Source: UBA7332 sp051652645 (GTDB lineage Bacteria > Bacteroidota > Bacteroidia > Bacteroidales > UBA7332). Taken from it: a stretch of 64,000 nt of DNA. The stretch is taken from assembly GCA_051652645.1 (NCBI GenBank), contig JBOFUP010000079.1:1-64000 (forward strand), given 5' to 3'. Below, piece after piece: positions 25,100-35,600 of this stretch. The notes below the pieces were generated by a model. That model was not told where the DNA came from and ran no database searches. It saw only the letters and a program-made list of their open reading frames with translations. Both the position numbers and the translations under genes were made by a program. The number at the start of each line of letters is the position of its first letter. The first letter of the stretch is position 1.

Positions 25100-25140
25100 A
25101 CGAGGGTCTGATCCTGCAATAGCAGAGTCGGGCCCTCGTT
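25100..25140 (+). terminator. Hairpin after clpX
   Basis: The imperfect stem ACGAGGGTCTGA / TCGGGCCCTCGT with a 17-base loop lies 37 bases after the clpX stop. There is no T tract, so efficiency is uncertain. Confidence 0.6.
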
Positions 25141-25273
25141 GCTTATGTAGTTTTAGCTTCACATTTGTTTAGGTTACATCTCAACTTCTAGAGCCCAATT
25201 AATCTATCTCGGCTTCGCACCTACACAACTCTTGTACTATTCATTGATTAGTAAGTGGTAGTTGTTAATACTA

Positions 25274-25334
25274 ATAACGCATTTGTTGGGCTGTACATTC
25301 TACTTTAGAATGCACTGCCCAACAAATGCGTTAT
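25274..25334. repeat. Long inverted repeat between convergent genes
   Basis: An 18-bp perfect stem ATAACGCATTTGTTGGGC (25274-25291) / GCCCAACAAATGCGTTAT (25317-25334) continues inward as GTACATTCT / AGAATGCAC with one mismatch, giving almost 28 paired positions. It lies between the 3' ends of clpX and pabA and may act as a bidirectional terminator. Confidence 0.8.
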
Positions 25335-25419
25335 CATTTATAAAAAATATTGGTATTACGTATTCAGCAGTATATTGCTCAATAGTAGCTTTGTGGAGAA
25401 TTTAATTTTATCCGACTCA

Positions 25420-25992
25420 TTAGAATTTACTTATCCAGTTTTTCAAAAGAATAGTACCTTGAGGTGTAAGTATAGATTCCGGATGGAACTGTACTCCGTG
25501 AATATTATGTGTTATGTGAGAAATAGACATAATATCTCCAACCGAAGACCTCGAGGTAACAACTAAAGATTCAGGAAGGTTATCTTCCGATACAACCCAA
25601 GAGTGGTATCTCCCAACTTGCATAGAGTCTCCTATGTCTTTGAATATGTATTTGCTTTCAATTATATCTATTTTTGAAGATACACCATGGAATGGTGTAT
25701 CTATATTTTTTATTCTACCGCCGAAAGCCTCAGCTATTGCTTGATGTCCTAAGCAGACTCCAAATATTGGTTTCTTGCCAGCATATTCACTGATAATGTT
25801 CATCATTAATCCAGCTTCACTAGGAATACCAGGGCCAGGAGATAGTACTATTGCGTCATACTTATCTACCTGATCAATTGAAATCTGATCATTTAGGATA
25901 ACTTCTACCTCAACATTCTCAATCTCCATTAAGAGATGTCTGAGGTTGTATACAAATGAGTCGTAGTTGTTTAGTAGTAGTAGTTTAATCAT
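25420..25992 (-). CDS. Aminodeoxychorismate/anthranilate synthase glutaminase component
   Basis: A class I glutamine amidotransferase (PabA/TrpG type) that supplies ammonia to a chorismate-using synthase for folate or tryptophan synthesis. The 190 residues match the family. Motifs are LLLLNNYDSFVYNL at the N-terminus, LSPGPGIPSEAG, nucleophile Cys in FGVCLGHQAIAEAFGG, and the His/Glu pair in HGVQFHPESILTPQG. No synthase partner gene is nearby, so folate versus tryptophan use cannot be decided; a shared role is possible. It starts 8 bases after dnaX and forms a unit with it. Confidence 0.9.
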   Translation of the reverse strand: MIKLLLLNNYDSFVYNLRHLLMEIENVEVEVILNDQISIDQVDKYDAIVLSPGPGIPSEAGLMMNIISEYAGKKPIFGVCLGHQAIAEAFGGRIKNIDTPFHGVSSKIDIIESKYIFKDIGDSMQVGRYHSWVVSEDNLPESLVVTSRSSVGDIMSISHITHNIHGVQFHPESILTPQGTILLKNWISKF

Positions 25993-26000
25993 TTCAAACT

Positions 26001-27749
26001 CTAGTCTATCTCTAGTCCATATTTTGTGGCAAGCTTGCGAATTATTGAATTCTCCTCTTTTAGTTCATCGAATATCTCACGTTTACTAAATGCTTTTCTC
26101 TTCTCTTGTTTGTTGACTCTAACATTAAGTGTTATGTCGCTATTTCGAAGAACTTGTCTAAGATATGGTAGTAGGGTGGAGGCCTCTGTTGTGAGTTTCT
26201 CTTGTTGTATTGTATTATCTACCATTACATCTATCACAGTTCCATCCACTATGGATGGTTTACAGCTCTGCATCGTATTAACCATTATGTGTTGATCAGG
26301 GATGCGGTATGTATACTCTTTCCATACCTTTAGGAGCTGTTCAAGAGATATCGATTCGTTCATCTGTACGTTAGATGCTGAATCTTGCTGAGTGTTGCTC
26401 TGAGAAGTTCTAGGGTTATTTCGACCTAAAAGAGATATTCCTCTCGTTCTTGTTTTAGGCTGTTGACTTGTTGGTTGGTTATTACTGTTTATTTGAGATG
26501 GGTTCTCACTCTTTTGGGCCATCTCAATTTGTGATACAGGTGCTTGCTGAATGACAATGCTAGTTGGTGTATTGTTGTCTATAGGAGTGTCACCCTTTTT
26601 AGCTTGGCTGGCTATTGAGGGAATTGAGGCCATACGGCCAGATCCTCCTTCCTTATTTTCCTGCACTTTCGTGAGTCTGAGCAGGGCTAGTTCGACTAAA
26701 AGTCTTTTGTTTTTTGATTGTCTATAATTGATATCACACTCAGATGTTATTTGTAAAGCGTCAAATAGCATCTGTTGTGAACAGTTTTTGGCTTGAGCAA
26801 CATATTTGTTTGCGACAGCCTCAGCCACTTCCAAAAGTGAGACAGTCGAAGGGTCTTTACTCACCAATAGGTCTCTGAAGTGAGATGAAAGACCTGTTAT
26901 GAAGTTTTGACCCTCAAATCCTTTAGAAAGTATCTCATTAAAAATTAGAAGAGGCTTCTTTATGTCACCTGATAAAAATGCTTCAACTAGTTGGAAATAG
27001 TAGTCGTAGTCTAGTATGTTTAGATTATCAATTACAGCTTGGTAAGTGATGTTTCCACCAGTGAAGCTAACTACTTGGTCGAATATTGACAGAGCATCTC
27101 TCATCCCTCCATCAGACTTCTGAGCAATAATGCTGAGAGCTTCTATCTCTGCGTTTACACCTTCTTGTTTTGCCACCATAGATAGATGGTCAACGGTATC
27201 ATTAATACTTATCCTGTTAAAGTCGTATATTTGACATCTAGAGAGGATAGTGGGGAGTATTTTATGTTTCTCTGTTGTAGCGAGAACAAATATTGCGTGA
27301 TGAGGAGGCTCTTCTAGTGTTTTAAGAAAAGCGTTGAAAGCAGCAGAGGAGAGCATGTGTACCTCATCAATGATGTACACTTTGTATTCACCAATCTGTG
27401 GAGTGATACGAACTTGATCTATTAGAACTCTAATGTCATCAACAGAGTTGTTCGAAGCAGCATCAAGCTCATGAATGTTGTATGATCTGCCCTCGTTGAA
27501 TGAGCTGCAAGACTCACATATGTTACAAGCCTCACCATCACTGGTTGGATTGAAGCAGTTAATGGTTTTTGCAAAAATTCGGGCACAAGTCGTCTTTCCT
27601 ACACCTCTTGGTCCGCAAAATAGATATGCGTGAGCCAACTTACGTGTGGAGACAGAGTTTTTAAGAGTCTTCGTAAGTGAGTTTTGTCCAACAACTGATG
27701 AGAAGGTTGATGGTCGATACTTACGAGCTGAGACTATGAAATTTTCCAT
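26001..27749 (-). CDS. dnaX: DNA polymerase III subunit gamma/tau
   Basis: The clamp-loader ATPase that loads the sliding clamp on DNA. The 582 residues show Walker A FCGPRGVGKTTCARIF near residue 47, a four-Cys zinc knuckle (CFNP..ACNICESC), Walker B VYIIDEVHMLS, the SRC motif LSRCQIYDF (arginine finger) and the helical domain III. A low-complexity Gln/Ser/Asn-rich linker spans about 395-450. A short C-terminal domain follows. No slippery heptamer was noticed, so only the full-length product is predicted. Promoter -7 at 27796-27803. Confidence 0.95.
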   Translation of the reverse strand: MENFIVSARKYRPSTFSSVVGQNSLTKTLKNSVSTRKLAHAYLFCGPRGVGKTTCARIFAKTINCFNPTSDGEACNICESCSSFNEGRSYNIHELDAASNNSVDDIRVLIDQVRITPQIGEYKVYIIDEVHMLSSAAFNAFLKTLEEPPHHAIFVLATTEKHKILPTILSRCQIYDFNRISINDTVDHLSMVAKQEGVNAEIEALSIIAQKSDGGMRDALSIFDQVVSFTGGNITYQAVIDNLNILDYDYYFQLVEAFLSGDIKKPLLIFNEILSKGFEGQNFITGLSSHFRDLLVSKDPSTVSLLEVAEAVANKYVAQAKNCSQQMLFDALQITSECDINYRQSKNKRLLVELALLRLTKVQENKEGGSGRMASIPSIASQAKKGDTPIDNNTPTSIVIQQAPVSQIEMAQKSENPSQINSNNQPTSQQPKTRTRGISLLGRNNPRTSQSNTQQDSASNVQMNESISLEQLLKVWKEYTYRIPDQHIMVNTMQSCKPSIVDGTVIDVMVDNTIQQEKLTTEASTLLPYLRQVLRNSDITLNVRVNKQEKRKAFSKREIFDELKEENSIIRKLATKYGLEID

Positions 27750-27795
27750 TTATGTTTTTTACGCAATTAACGTGTTGCTCGTTTCTGATTAACTA

Positions 27796-27862
27796 CAAAT
27801 GTACATATTTCGACAATAGTAATTGGATAGATAGAGTAAAAAAAGGTATTATTGTACATTTG
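27796..27862. promoter_or_regulatory. Divergent -7 elements of dnaX and the dipeptide epimerase
   Basis: Leftward TACATTTG on the minus strand (27803-27796) is 47 bases before the dnaX ATG. Rightward TACATTTG (27855-27862) is 24 bases before the ATG at 27886. Both -7 boxes are identical and lie within TGTACATTTGT. Clear -33 elements are not visible. Confidence 0.5.
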
Positions 27863-27885
27863 TGTATTCATTCAACAAAATATTT

Positions 27886-28911
27886 ATGTTATCAAAGAAG
27901 ATTAATCTATCATTTTATCCTTATGATTTAAGGATGAAGCACACTTTCACTATCGCTGGGAGCTCGAGAGTTATGACTCCAGCAGTGATGACTAAAGTTG
28001 AATTTGATGGATATGTAGGATATGGAGAGGCAAGTATGCCTCCATATCTAGGAGAGGATCAAGAGAGCTGCATGAGATTTCTATCAAAGGTTAAGCTTGA
28101 TCGCTTCTCATCACCATTTCTTATGGAGGATATTCTAAACTATATAGATTCTATTGATATAGGTAACTGTGCAGCTAAGGCCTCTGTTGATATAGCACTT
28201 CATGATCTGGTAGGCAAACTGCTCAATGCTCCATGGTATAAGCTCTGGGGTTTAAATCCAGATTTGGCTCCAAAAACATCATATACCATAGGAATGGATT
28301 CAATCGATGTAGTAAAACAAAAATCTTTAGAGGCACCTTATGATATTTTGAAAGTGAAGCTTGGAGGAGAGCACGATAAGGAGTTGATTCAGGCAATACG
28401 CTCGGTGTCTGATAAACCAATATGCGTGGATGCAAATCAGGGGTGGAGTGATAGGTTTGAAGCCTTGGATATGGTTGAGTGGTTGTTTCATCAAGGGGTA
28501 ACCTTTGTAGAGCAGCCTATGCCAAAGAATGATCTTGATTCTATTGCGTGGTTAACTCAGCATAGTTCTTTGCCTATTGTGGCAGATGAGTCGTTACAAA
28601 GATTATCTGATCTTGAAAGATTAAGGGGTGTTTTTTCGGGTGTTAATATTAAGCTTATGAAGTGCACTGGAATGCGAGAAGCTCAGAAGATGCTAAACTT
28701 ATCAAGATCTTTTGATATGAAAGTGATGATAGGTTGCATGACAGAGAGTTCGTGTGCAATATCCGCTGCTGCTCAATTGTCACCAGCTTGTGATTGGGCC
28801 GATTTAGATGGAAATGAGCTTATATCTAATGATTGTTTTGATGGAGTTAAGGTTGAAAATGGACAAATTATTCTTACTGAATTGCCAGGGATAGGTGTGA
28901 TGCCTAAATAA
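27886..28911 (+). CDS. Enolase-superfamily dipeptide epimerase (L-Ala-D/L-Glu epimerase type)
   Basis: Predicted to epimerise the second residue of dipeptides such as L-Ala-D-Glu during peptidoglycan peptide recycling. The ATG at 27886 gives 341 residues; an in-frame GTG at 27862 lies inside the promoter -7 box and is excluded. Features are the N-terminal capping domain (MKHTFTIAGSSR, GYGEASMPPYLGE), catalytic lysines in DILKVKLGG, metal ligands in CVDANQGW, VEQPMP and VADESL, and a lysine in NIKLMKCTG. Together these fit the muconate-lactonizing subgroup with epimerase-type KxK. Exact dipeptide preference is not readable. Confidence 0.87.
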   Translation: MLSKKINLSFYPYDLRMKHTFTIAGSSRVMTPAVMTKVEFDGYVGYGEASMPPYLGEDQESCMRFLSKVKLDRFSSPFLMEDILNYIDSIDIGNCAAKASVDIALHDLVGKLLNAPWYKLWGLNPDLAPKTSYTIGMDSIDVVKQKSLEAPYDILKVKLGGEHDKELIQAIRSVSDKPICVDANQGWSDRFEALDMVEWLFHQGVTFVEQPMPKNDLDSIAWLTQHSSLPIVADESLQRLSDLERLRGVFSGVNIKLMKCTGMREAQKMLNLSRSFDMKVMIGCMTESSCAISAAAQLSPACDWADLDGNELISNDCFDGVKVENGQIILTELPGIGVMPK

Positions 28912-28964
28912 AATTGTGAGGGGTAGCTGTTTGCAATCACAGTTATCCCTCACAATTTTATTTA
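28905..28964. terminator. Bidirectional terminator spanning both stop codons
   Basis: A 26-bp stem (28905-28930 with 28939-28964, two G-U wobbles) and an 8-base loop. The ends of the arms contain the stop codon of the epimerase (28909-28911) and that of the leftward barrel gene (28962-28964). TAAATAAAATT / AATTTTATTTA bases give a T-rich 3' arm in both directions. Confidence 0.88.
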
Positions 28965-29543
28965 GAATCTCCATCCTATACCTATACAGAATAACATGTG
29001 TTTGCTGTTTTCGTCATTGTTAACATCCTTGAAAACATTTGTTAGTCCGGCGTTGTATCTCAGATTTGCTGTTACTCCAATAGGGAAGTCATAAGCTACA
29101 CCCACTGCGAAACTAACGTCGACAGGGTTAATCATCTCTTTTATATCTATCGAGGCTTCAACGCCACTAGTACTACCCTTTAGTTTTGAATTAGTGTTAA
29201 ATCCTATTTGAGGTCCCAACTCTATATAGAGTTCTTTTATTAGGTTTAATTTTAACATTAAGGGAATTTGTAAATAGTCGAGGTTTAGTTTCGCTTCCAC
29301 TCCAAAATCGTCTTCTTTAACTCCTTGCATTGAGTATAATAACTCTGGTTGGAGAGATAAAGTTTCGTTGAACTTGTAGCTAAAAAAGAGGCCAAACTGC
29401 GCTGATATTCTAGGATTCATCTCTCCGCCATTTGTCATTGTTGAAATTAGTAGTCCAGCTTTTGGGCCGAAACTGATTTTCTCTGTGGCATACATTGAGA
29501 TTGAATAAATCAGAATCATTAAGATTGTTGCAATTCTTTTCAT
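28962..29543 (-). CDS. PorT-family outer-membrane beta-barrel protein
   Basis: A small predicted outer-membrane barrel (193 residues) like the many PorT/OmpA-barrel-like proteins of Bacteroidota; function unknown. A signal peptide (about 1-19, ending SMYA) is followed by eight or so amphipathic strands: ISFGPKAGLLIST, AQFGLFFSYKFNETLSLQPE, LYIELGPQIGFNTNS, VSFAVGVAYDF and the terminal LFCIGIGWRF. It is the only gene of its unit and convergent with the epimerase. Confidence 0.75.
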   Translation of the reverse strand: MKRIATILMILIYSISMYATEKISFGPKAGLLISTMTNGGEMNPRISAQFGLFFSYKFNETLSLQPELLYSMQGVKEDDFGVEAKLNLDYLQIPLMLKLNLIKELYIELGPQIGFNTNSKLKGSTSGVEASIDIKEMINPVDVSFAVGVAYDFPIGVTANLRYNAGLTNVFKDVNNDENSKHMLFCIGIGWRF

Positions 29544-29769
29544 AGTTTATTCAGATTATACGTTGTATATGAGTGTGTTTTTTTTGTAAATATATGGATT
29601 TTATATATACCTTGCTTATTATTCTTCATAAATATATCTCTTGCTTAATATTTTAAATCTCCTCTATCATCTTTAAAATATCAAAATGCTAGAGCCTCGA
29701 TTATATAACTAGCTCTAAATTGTCTATATTCGCAAGCTATAATTAATATGTAGACCATCTACAAATAAA

Positions 29770-32502
29770 ATGAAGAAACTACTTTTTACAACATATTTGC
29801 TCATATTGAGCACGCTATTTACCAATATCTCAATATTACAGTCGGCAAATCATCCTAGGATATTGGTAAAGGTAGAGGATAGAGAATTGCTGCTTAATAA
29901 AATTCAGACTAATAGTTGGGCAAAAAGTGCCCTAGAGTCTTTACGTGGTGAATTATGGCCATTCGTAAGTCGATATGCTATGACTATTGAGTATGATCCT
30001 GCCGTGCTTACATCAAGATATAGGATGAATTGGAGAGAAGGGTATAGATATACTGATGCGATTGTTGATGATAGTGGACGTTCTATAATTCAGCAGAGTG
30101 GTGACGCTAGTGGTCCAACTGTTAGGTTTTCAGAGAAGGGGTATCCAGCTGATTCGATTGGGTTTGAATATGAAATACCATCAGTGCATGAGCTCATTCC
30201 ATATGATGTAGACTCTCTTCTTAGAGTTCGCCACCCACTTTCGGGAGATTATGTAAGAGTTAAGCCTAAAGAGTTAGATGCATTGATAAATAGTAAGATT
30301 AATGCTATCGCTCTAAAGTCTGCATTTGTCTATTGGTTAACCAATGAAGAAGAGTATGGGTATCTTGCTGCTGATATCCTTGATCAGTGGATGAAAGCTT
30401 CACTACTTCAAAATTCCATTGTTAATGGTAATATTGGAGGGATTTTTTGTGTGGATACTGAAGATGATTCTTACTATAATGAGCTATTATTAGCCTATGA
30501 TTTCATTCATGATTTTATGTTGGAAAATGGATATGAAGTAGCGCCTTATCAATCAATCTTCGAGAGTCTAGCAGAGAATGTTTTGCACAGAGGATCTATT
30601 ACAAACAACTCCTTTATAAAAAGTAGTTCTACTTTGCTATTTTCTGCAATGAATATAGAAGATAATCAAAGGAGAGAGAATTTTGTAGAATATTTTATAT
30701 CTAAAGATACTATAGTTGATAAGCAGTTTGGCCATTTATCATTAAAGAGCATTATCTCTCAAAGATTTACGCCCCAAGGTTACCTTAAATCGCCAGCGAG
30801 GCTTCAAAATGAGATTTTACCTCAACTTCTTATGGCTGTTTATGCATGTGAACTCAATGGATATTCAATAGTAGGTAAATATCCTCAGCTTCTAGATACC
30901 TATTCTCAGATGTTACAGAACTCTTTCCCAAATTTAAATCTTCCTGCATTCGGAGATGCTGGACGAGAGAAGATTGATCCTTTAATTATTGCACTATCAA
31001 TGGCAATAAATAGAGAAAGAGGTGGGGAGTATTATGCTAACGCTGTGGATGCACTAAGAAAATTAGCACATAGAAACTGTTTTGATCTTGATAAATCAGG
31101 ACTTTGGGGTCTGATATTTATTAATGAGGATATTGATAAAGAAAAAGCAACACCATATTATTGGCAAAATTTTGGTTCTGTTGAGTATGCAAGGAACTTC
31201 TTTGTCAGAAGTGGTATGAACCCCAACAAAGATCAAATGATAACCCTACAAGGAGGAACCTTCTCAAATAATCATGCTGATGGATTATCTATGGAGTTGT
31301 ATGATAAGGGGGTTATGCTTGGTAGCGATCCTGGTACTTTAAGAGATCTTTTTCATCCAATGCATATCGATTATTATTCACAGTGGGCTGCTCATAACAC
31401 AGTAGTACCAGCAGGAAGCGCAAGCCCTGACAAATTGTTTAAGGGTGGGGATGCAGCTAAGAGCATTGGCAATATGGACCGTACAGCAACTGGAATGACT
31501 CAATCCTTAGGTTTTATCAGTGGAAGGTACACAGAGAGATATACAAAAACTAATCAGGAGAGAACAGTCGCTTATATTAGAACGAGTGATTCTGCAGGAT
31601 ATTTTGTTGATATATTTAGGTCTAACAATAGATTAATGAATGACTATATTTATCACAATATTGGGGATTCTGTTAATTTGTACGATCACAGCGGCGCTGC
31701 TATTAATTTGATAGAATCAACACCATTCACCGTAGAGCCAGATTTCCCCGGAATTAGATTTATTGAGAATACTAAATCAACGGGGAAACGATCAAAAGGT
31801 GTCGTGGCAACATTCTCGCTAAACGATTCTGAAAATAATCCACTTAAAGTTCAGACACTTTTCGTCTCTAATGCATCTAAAAACTATTATGTTGGTAGTT
31901 CACCGAGATCTATAACAGCTCATGCTCCTTACAATCTCAAACCTACACCAACAGTATTGGTAAGGCAAGAGGGTGAAGCGTGGCATAGGCCATTTACAGC
32001 TGTTATTGAGGCTTACAAATCTTTAGAGAACCCAAGAGTGCTCTCTGCTGAGTGGGAAAAGCCTGATATCAAAAATAGAGTAGCTGCTTTAAAAGTGACA
32101 TTGGACAAAGAGATAGAACACTATGTATTTCAATCCCCTGAGCCTATTGCTCTCTTCAAAGATAATGCATGGAGTTTTAGTGGTTATTTCGGTCTGTTGG
32201 TAAAGGAGAATGGTAACCTCAAACGAATGGAAATGGCCAAAGGTAAGGTCATGGGATATGGTGATTTCACATTTACAGCTAAAGATGCAAATGCTAACTT
32301 CACTATTGAACTAACAAATGATGGCTTTATAGTAGAGACGAATCAACAACTAGAGGTAAAGTATACACCTTATTCACGCATTAGCAAGAAGAGTCCTCAA
32401 ATAGATAAAGGAGGTACGAAACAGAGACTAGCAATGAAAAGGAGGTCTAAGGATACCTTCATCGTACCAGCTGTCAAAAATGGCGTTGTCAGACTTAAGT
32501 AA
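29770..32502 (+). CDS. Heparinase II/III-like polysaccharide lyase
   Basis: Predicted to cleave a uronic-acid-containing polysaccharide by beta-elimination; the substrate is not readable. The 910 residues carry a signal peptide (about 1-26). The N-terminal alpha/alpha toroid begins HPRILVKVEDRELLLNKI. The beta-sandwich part holds the family-typical NNHADGLSMELYDKGVMLGSDPGT around 505 and HIDYYSQWAAHNTVVPAG around 538, which carry the expected catalytic Tyr/His. It lies 150 bases before a SusC/SusD pair, so the three genes look like a minimal polysaccharide utilization locus. A near-match -7 box TATATTCG is at 29725. Confidence 0.82.
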   Translation: MKKLLFTTYLLILSTLFTNISILQSANHPRILVKVEDRELLLNKIQTNSWAKSALESLRGELWPFVSRYAMTIEYDPAVLTSRYRMNWREGYRYTDAIVDDSGRSIIQQSGDASGPTVRFSEKGYPADSIGFEYEIPSVHELIPYDVDSLLRVRHPLSGDYVRVKPKELDALINSKINAIALKSAFVYWLTNEEEYGYLAADILDQWMKASLLQNSIVNGNIGGIFCVDTEDDSYYNELLLAYDFIHDFMLENGYEVAPYQSIFESLAENVLHRGSITNNSFIKSSSTLLFSAMNIEDNQRRENFVEYFISKDTIVDKQFGHLSLKSIISQRFTPQGYLKSPARLQNEILPQLLMAVYACELNGYSIVGKYPQLLDTYSQMLQNSFPNLNLPAFGDAGREKIDPLIIALSMAINRERGGEYYANAVDALRKLAHRNCFDLDKSGLWGLIFINEDIDKEKATPYYWQNFGSVEYARNFFVRSGMNPNKDQMITLQGGTFSNNHADGLSMELYDKGVMLGSDPGTLRDLFHPMHIDYYSQWAAHNTVVPAGSASPDKLFKGGDAAKSIGNMDRTATGMTQSLGFISGRYTERYTKTNQERTVAYIRTSDSAGYFVDIFRSNNRLMNDYIYHNIGDSVNLYDHSGAAINLIESTPFTVEPDFPGIRFIENTKSTGKRSKGVVATFSLNDSENNPLKVQTLFVSNASKNYYVGSSPRSITAHAPYNLKPTPTVLVRQEGEAWHRPFTAVIEAYKSLENPRVLSAEWEKPDIKNRVAALKVTLDKEIEHYVFQSPEPIALFKDNAWSFSGYFGLLVKENGNLKRMEMAKGKVMGYGDFTFTAKDANANFTIELTNDGFIVETNQQLEVKYTPYSRISKKSPQIDKGGTKQRLAMKRRSKDTFIVPAVKNGVVRLK

Positions 32503-32537
32503 TACTGACCTGAACCTCAACTTTATATTTGATAAGT

Positions 32538-32578
32538 AACATAATATTAAAGTGAACATATAGCTTTAATATTATGTT
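32538..32578 (+). terminator. Perfect hairpin between the lyase and susC
   Basis: The 15-bp perfect stem AACATAATATTAAAG (32538-32552) / CTTTAATATTATGTT (32564-32578) has an 11-base loop and no T tract. A TATATTTG box (32524-32531) lies just upstream, so the hairpin could sit at the start of a susC leader and act as an attenuator, or simply end the lyase transcript. Confidence 0.5.
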
Positions 32579-32652
32579 CTATATCTATCGTAAAAACAAA
32601 CCTAAACAACAATTCTTAATATTACATGTAATTTTTCCTTATTAAAAAGACG

Positions 32653-35600
32653 ATGATGAAAACCAAACTTTTGCTATTTCTAGCTCTATTTATGTCGGCA
32701 ACTATTATGTTTGCGCAGAAGAGCTTAACTGTCTCAGGAGTAGTCACTGAGGCGGCTACTAATCTGCCAGCGATCGGAGTTAGTGTATTGATTAAGGGGA
32801 CAAGTCAAGGTACTATAACCTCATATGATGGGGATTTCACCTTGGATAATGTGCCATCAGATGCAGTTCTAGTATTCTCATATGTTGGAATGAAGAGTAT
32901 AGAAGAGCCTGTTAACGGACGTAAGGTGATTAACGTATTTATTTCAGAGGATACTCAAGCTCTAAATGAAGTCGTTGTAGTGGGCTATGGTACAAGTAAA
33001 GCTAAAGACTTGACATCTCCTATTACATCAATCAAATCAGATGAGATAAATAAGCTATCTTCATCGAATGCAATGCAAGCTATCCAAGGTAAAGTACCTG
33101 GAGTGCAGATTGTAAACTCAGGTGAGCCAGGTGCTGGACCATCTGTTCGTATTCGTGGTGTTGGCTCATTTACCAATGAAGGACCTCTTTATGTGGTCGA
33201 TGGAATGTTTTTTGACAATATCAACTTCCTAAACCCATCGGATATTGAAGATATGTCAGTACTGAAAGACGCCTCGGCAGCAGCTATTTATGGTGTACGT
33301 GCAGCAAACGGTGTTATCCTTATTACGACAAAGAAAGGTAGCTTCAACCGTGATGCGACGGTGACTTACAACGGATATGTTGGTGTTCAAACACCTACTA
33401 ATATGTTGAAGATGGCATCAGGTCAACAATACACTGAGATGCTTCAAGAGAAGGGTGACGCAGGTAGCCTAGATCTTCTTCGAAAAGCAGCTCAGCTTTG
33501 GGGTGGTACAGGTACAAATCCTACTACTAACACTGACTGGTATGACGAATTGAGTCAATCAGCATTCATGCAAAATCACAGTGTGGATTTGAGTGGTGGA
33601 ACAGAGAAAGCAGCATACTCAATAGGTCTTAGTTACCTATCTCAGGATGGTATCTTGAAGGAGAATTCAGACTTTGAACGATTTACAATGCGCACAAAGG
33701 GGGATTATAAACCTTTTGATTGGTTGAAAGTTGGAACAAATGTTGTCCTCACAAAATCTACAAAACACTCTGGTAGTAATGACGCTTGGTTCAAGGCTTT
33801 CATTGCACCATCTATTGTCCCTGTATATGATGAGAACAATGCTTTAGCATCTGGTAATAGATACGCCAGCTTAGCTGACATAGGATTAACTAATGGATAT
33901 TATGCTAACCCAGTAGCTATGGCTCACTATCAGACTTCACAAAATGAGATACTACAGATTATGCCATCGGTATATGCAGAGCTATCATTTATTCCGTCAA
34001 AACTTACATTTAAGACTACATATAGTCAAGATATAAGTTTGGATAGATACTATTCATATACTCCAACTTATGTAGTAGGTACAACTCAGAAGCAAGAGAT
34101 ATCGTTCTTAGACAAAGCCGATAACTATTACTTCAATCATATTCTTGATAATATCTTGACTTATACTGATAGTTTCGGCAAGCATAATATGACTGCACTT
34201 CTGGGTAATTCTATCAGAGAAGAGAACTATAGATTCCTTAGAGCTACTGCTCAAGATGTGCCTAGTGGTGCGCCTGAGTATGGGTATATTGATAAAGGAG
34301 ACTCAAATTCAGCAAGAGGTTATGACAATGGTACAACCTTTAGAGGGTTGTCATTCTTTGGACGTGTTACTTACAACTATGATAGCCGTTATTTATTAGC
34401 TCTAACAATGCGAGCTGATGGTAGCTCCAAGTACAATGAGAAATGGGGGTATTTCCCATCTGTTGGTATTGGTTGGGTTGCAAGCGAGGAGTCATTCATG
34501 AGGGATCAGAAATTCTTCGACTTCCTTAAAATGCGTGCTAGCTGGGGTAAACTTGGTAACGATAAGATAGCAGCAAGTGCTGGATTTGCAGGTGTGAACA
34601 ACCAAAATGGTGCTTTCGGTGATGTTATCAATCCTGGTATAATCAATCAGAATACATTCAGTTGGTTGAAATGGGAGGTTGTTAGTGAAACTAACGTAGG
34701 TGTTGAAGCTCATATGCTTGATTCAAGGCTTAAACTAGATGCTGACTATTATACTCGTACAACAAATAATGCTGTAGTTAGTACTCCTCAACCTATTACA
34801 GGGGAAATGGTACCTGCCAACGCAGGTAAGATTCGTAATAGTGGTTTAGAGTTAAACCTAACTTGGAGTGATAAAATAGGAAGTGATTTTAATTATAATA
34901 TTGGAGCCAACTTATCAACTCTTAAGAATGAGGTTGTATCTCTCAAAGGTAATGTGCCATATCTACTTACTGGTTCAGCAGAATTCCGTACTATTATTTT
35001 GCCAGGAGAAGCAATCAACTCTTTCTACGGATATAAAGTTGTTGGTGTATATCAAAACCAAGCTCAAATTGATGCAGACCCTATCTCTAAGAACCATTCA
35101 GGTCTTGAACCAGGGGATTTAATCTATGAGGACTTGAACAATGATGGTATTATAGATTCAAATGATAGACAAATATTAGGATCTAACCTTCCTAAGTTTA
35201 CTTATGGGTTTAATATGGGTATGAGTTACAAGAACTTTGATTTCTCAATGTCAATGGTTGGTGTAGCTGGGAATAAGATAGTAAACCAAAAGAGAGGTGT
35301 ACGTCGTTTCGATAGTTATATGAACTACGATGCTGACTTGGTTGAGAATAGATGGCAAGGAGAAGGAACTTCAAATAAGTATCCTTCAGCAGCAGGACTT
35401 GATAAGCCTTGGAACATCTCAAACTTTAGCTCGTTCCTAGTGGAGAGTGGTAACTACTTTAGAATCCAGAATATTCAGTTAGGTTATACATTCAATCACA
35501 TTGGACCTAAAGATAAAAAGGGTGTATCTCTTAGAGTTTATGCATCTGCTGACCGTCCTTTTACTTTCTTCAAGTATAATGGATTCACCCCAGAGATCTC

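Larger units (their letters stand above)
25063..25419. other. Structured intergenic region between convergent clpX and pabA
   Basis: 357 bases without a gene. It holds the clpX terminator hairpin (25100-25140), a long hairpin (25274-25334), and a stretch at 25245-25280 that weakly resembles the repeat found at 37683-37727. I see no coding potential. Confidence 0.6.
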
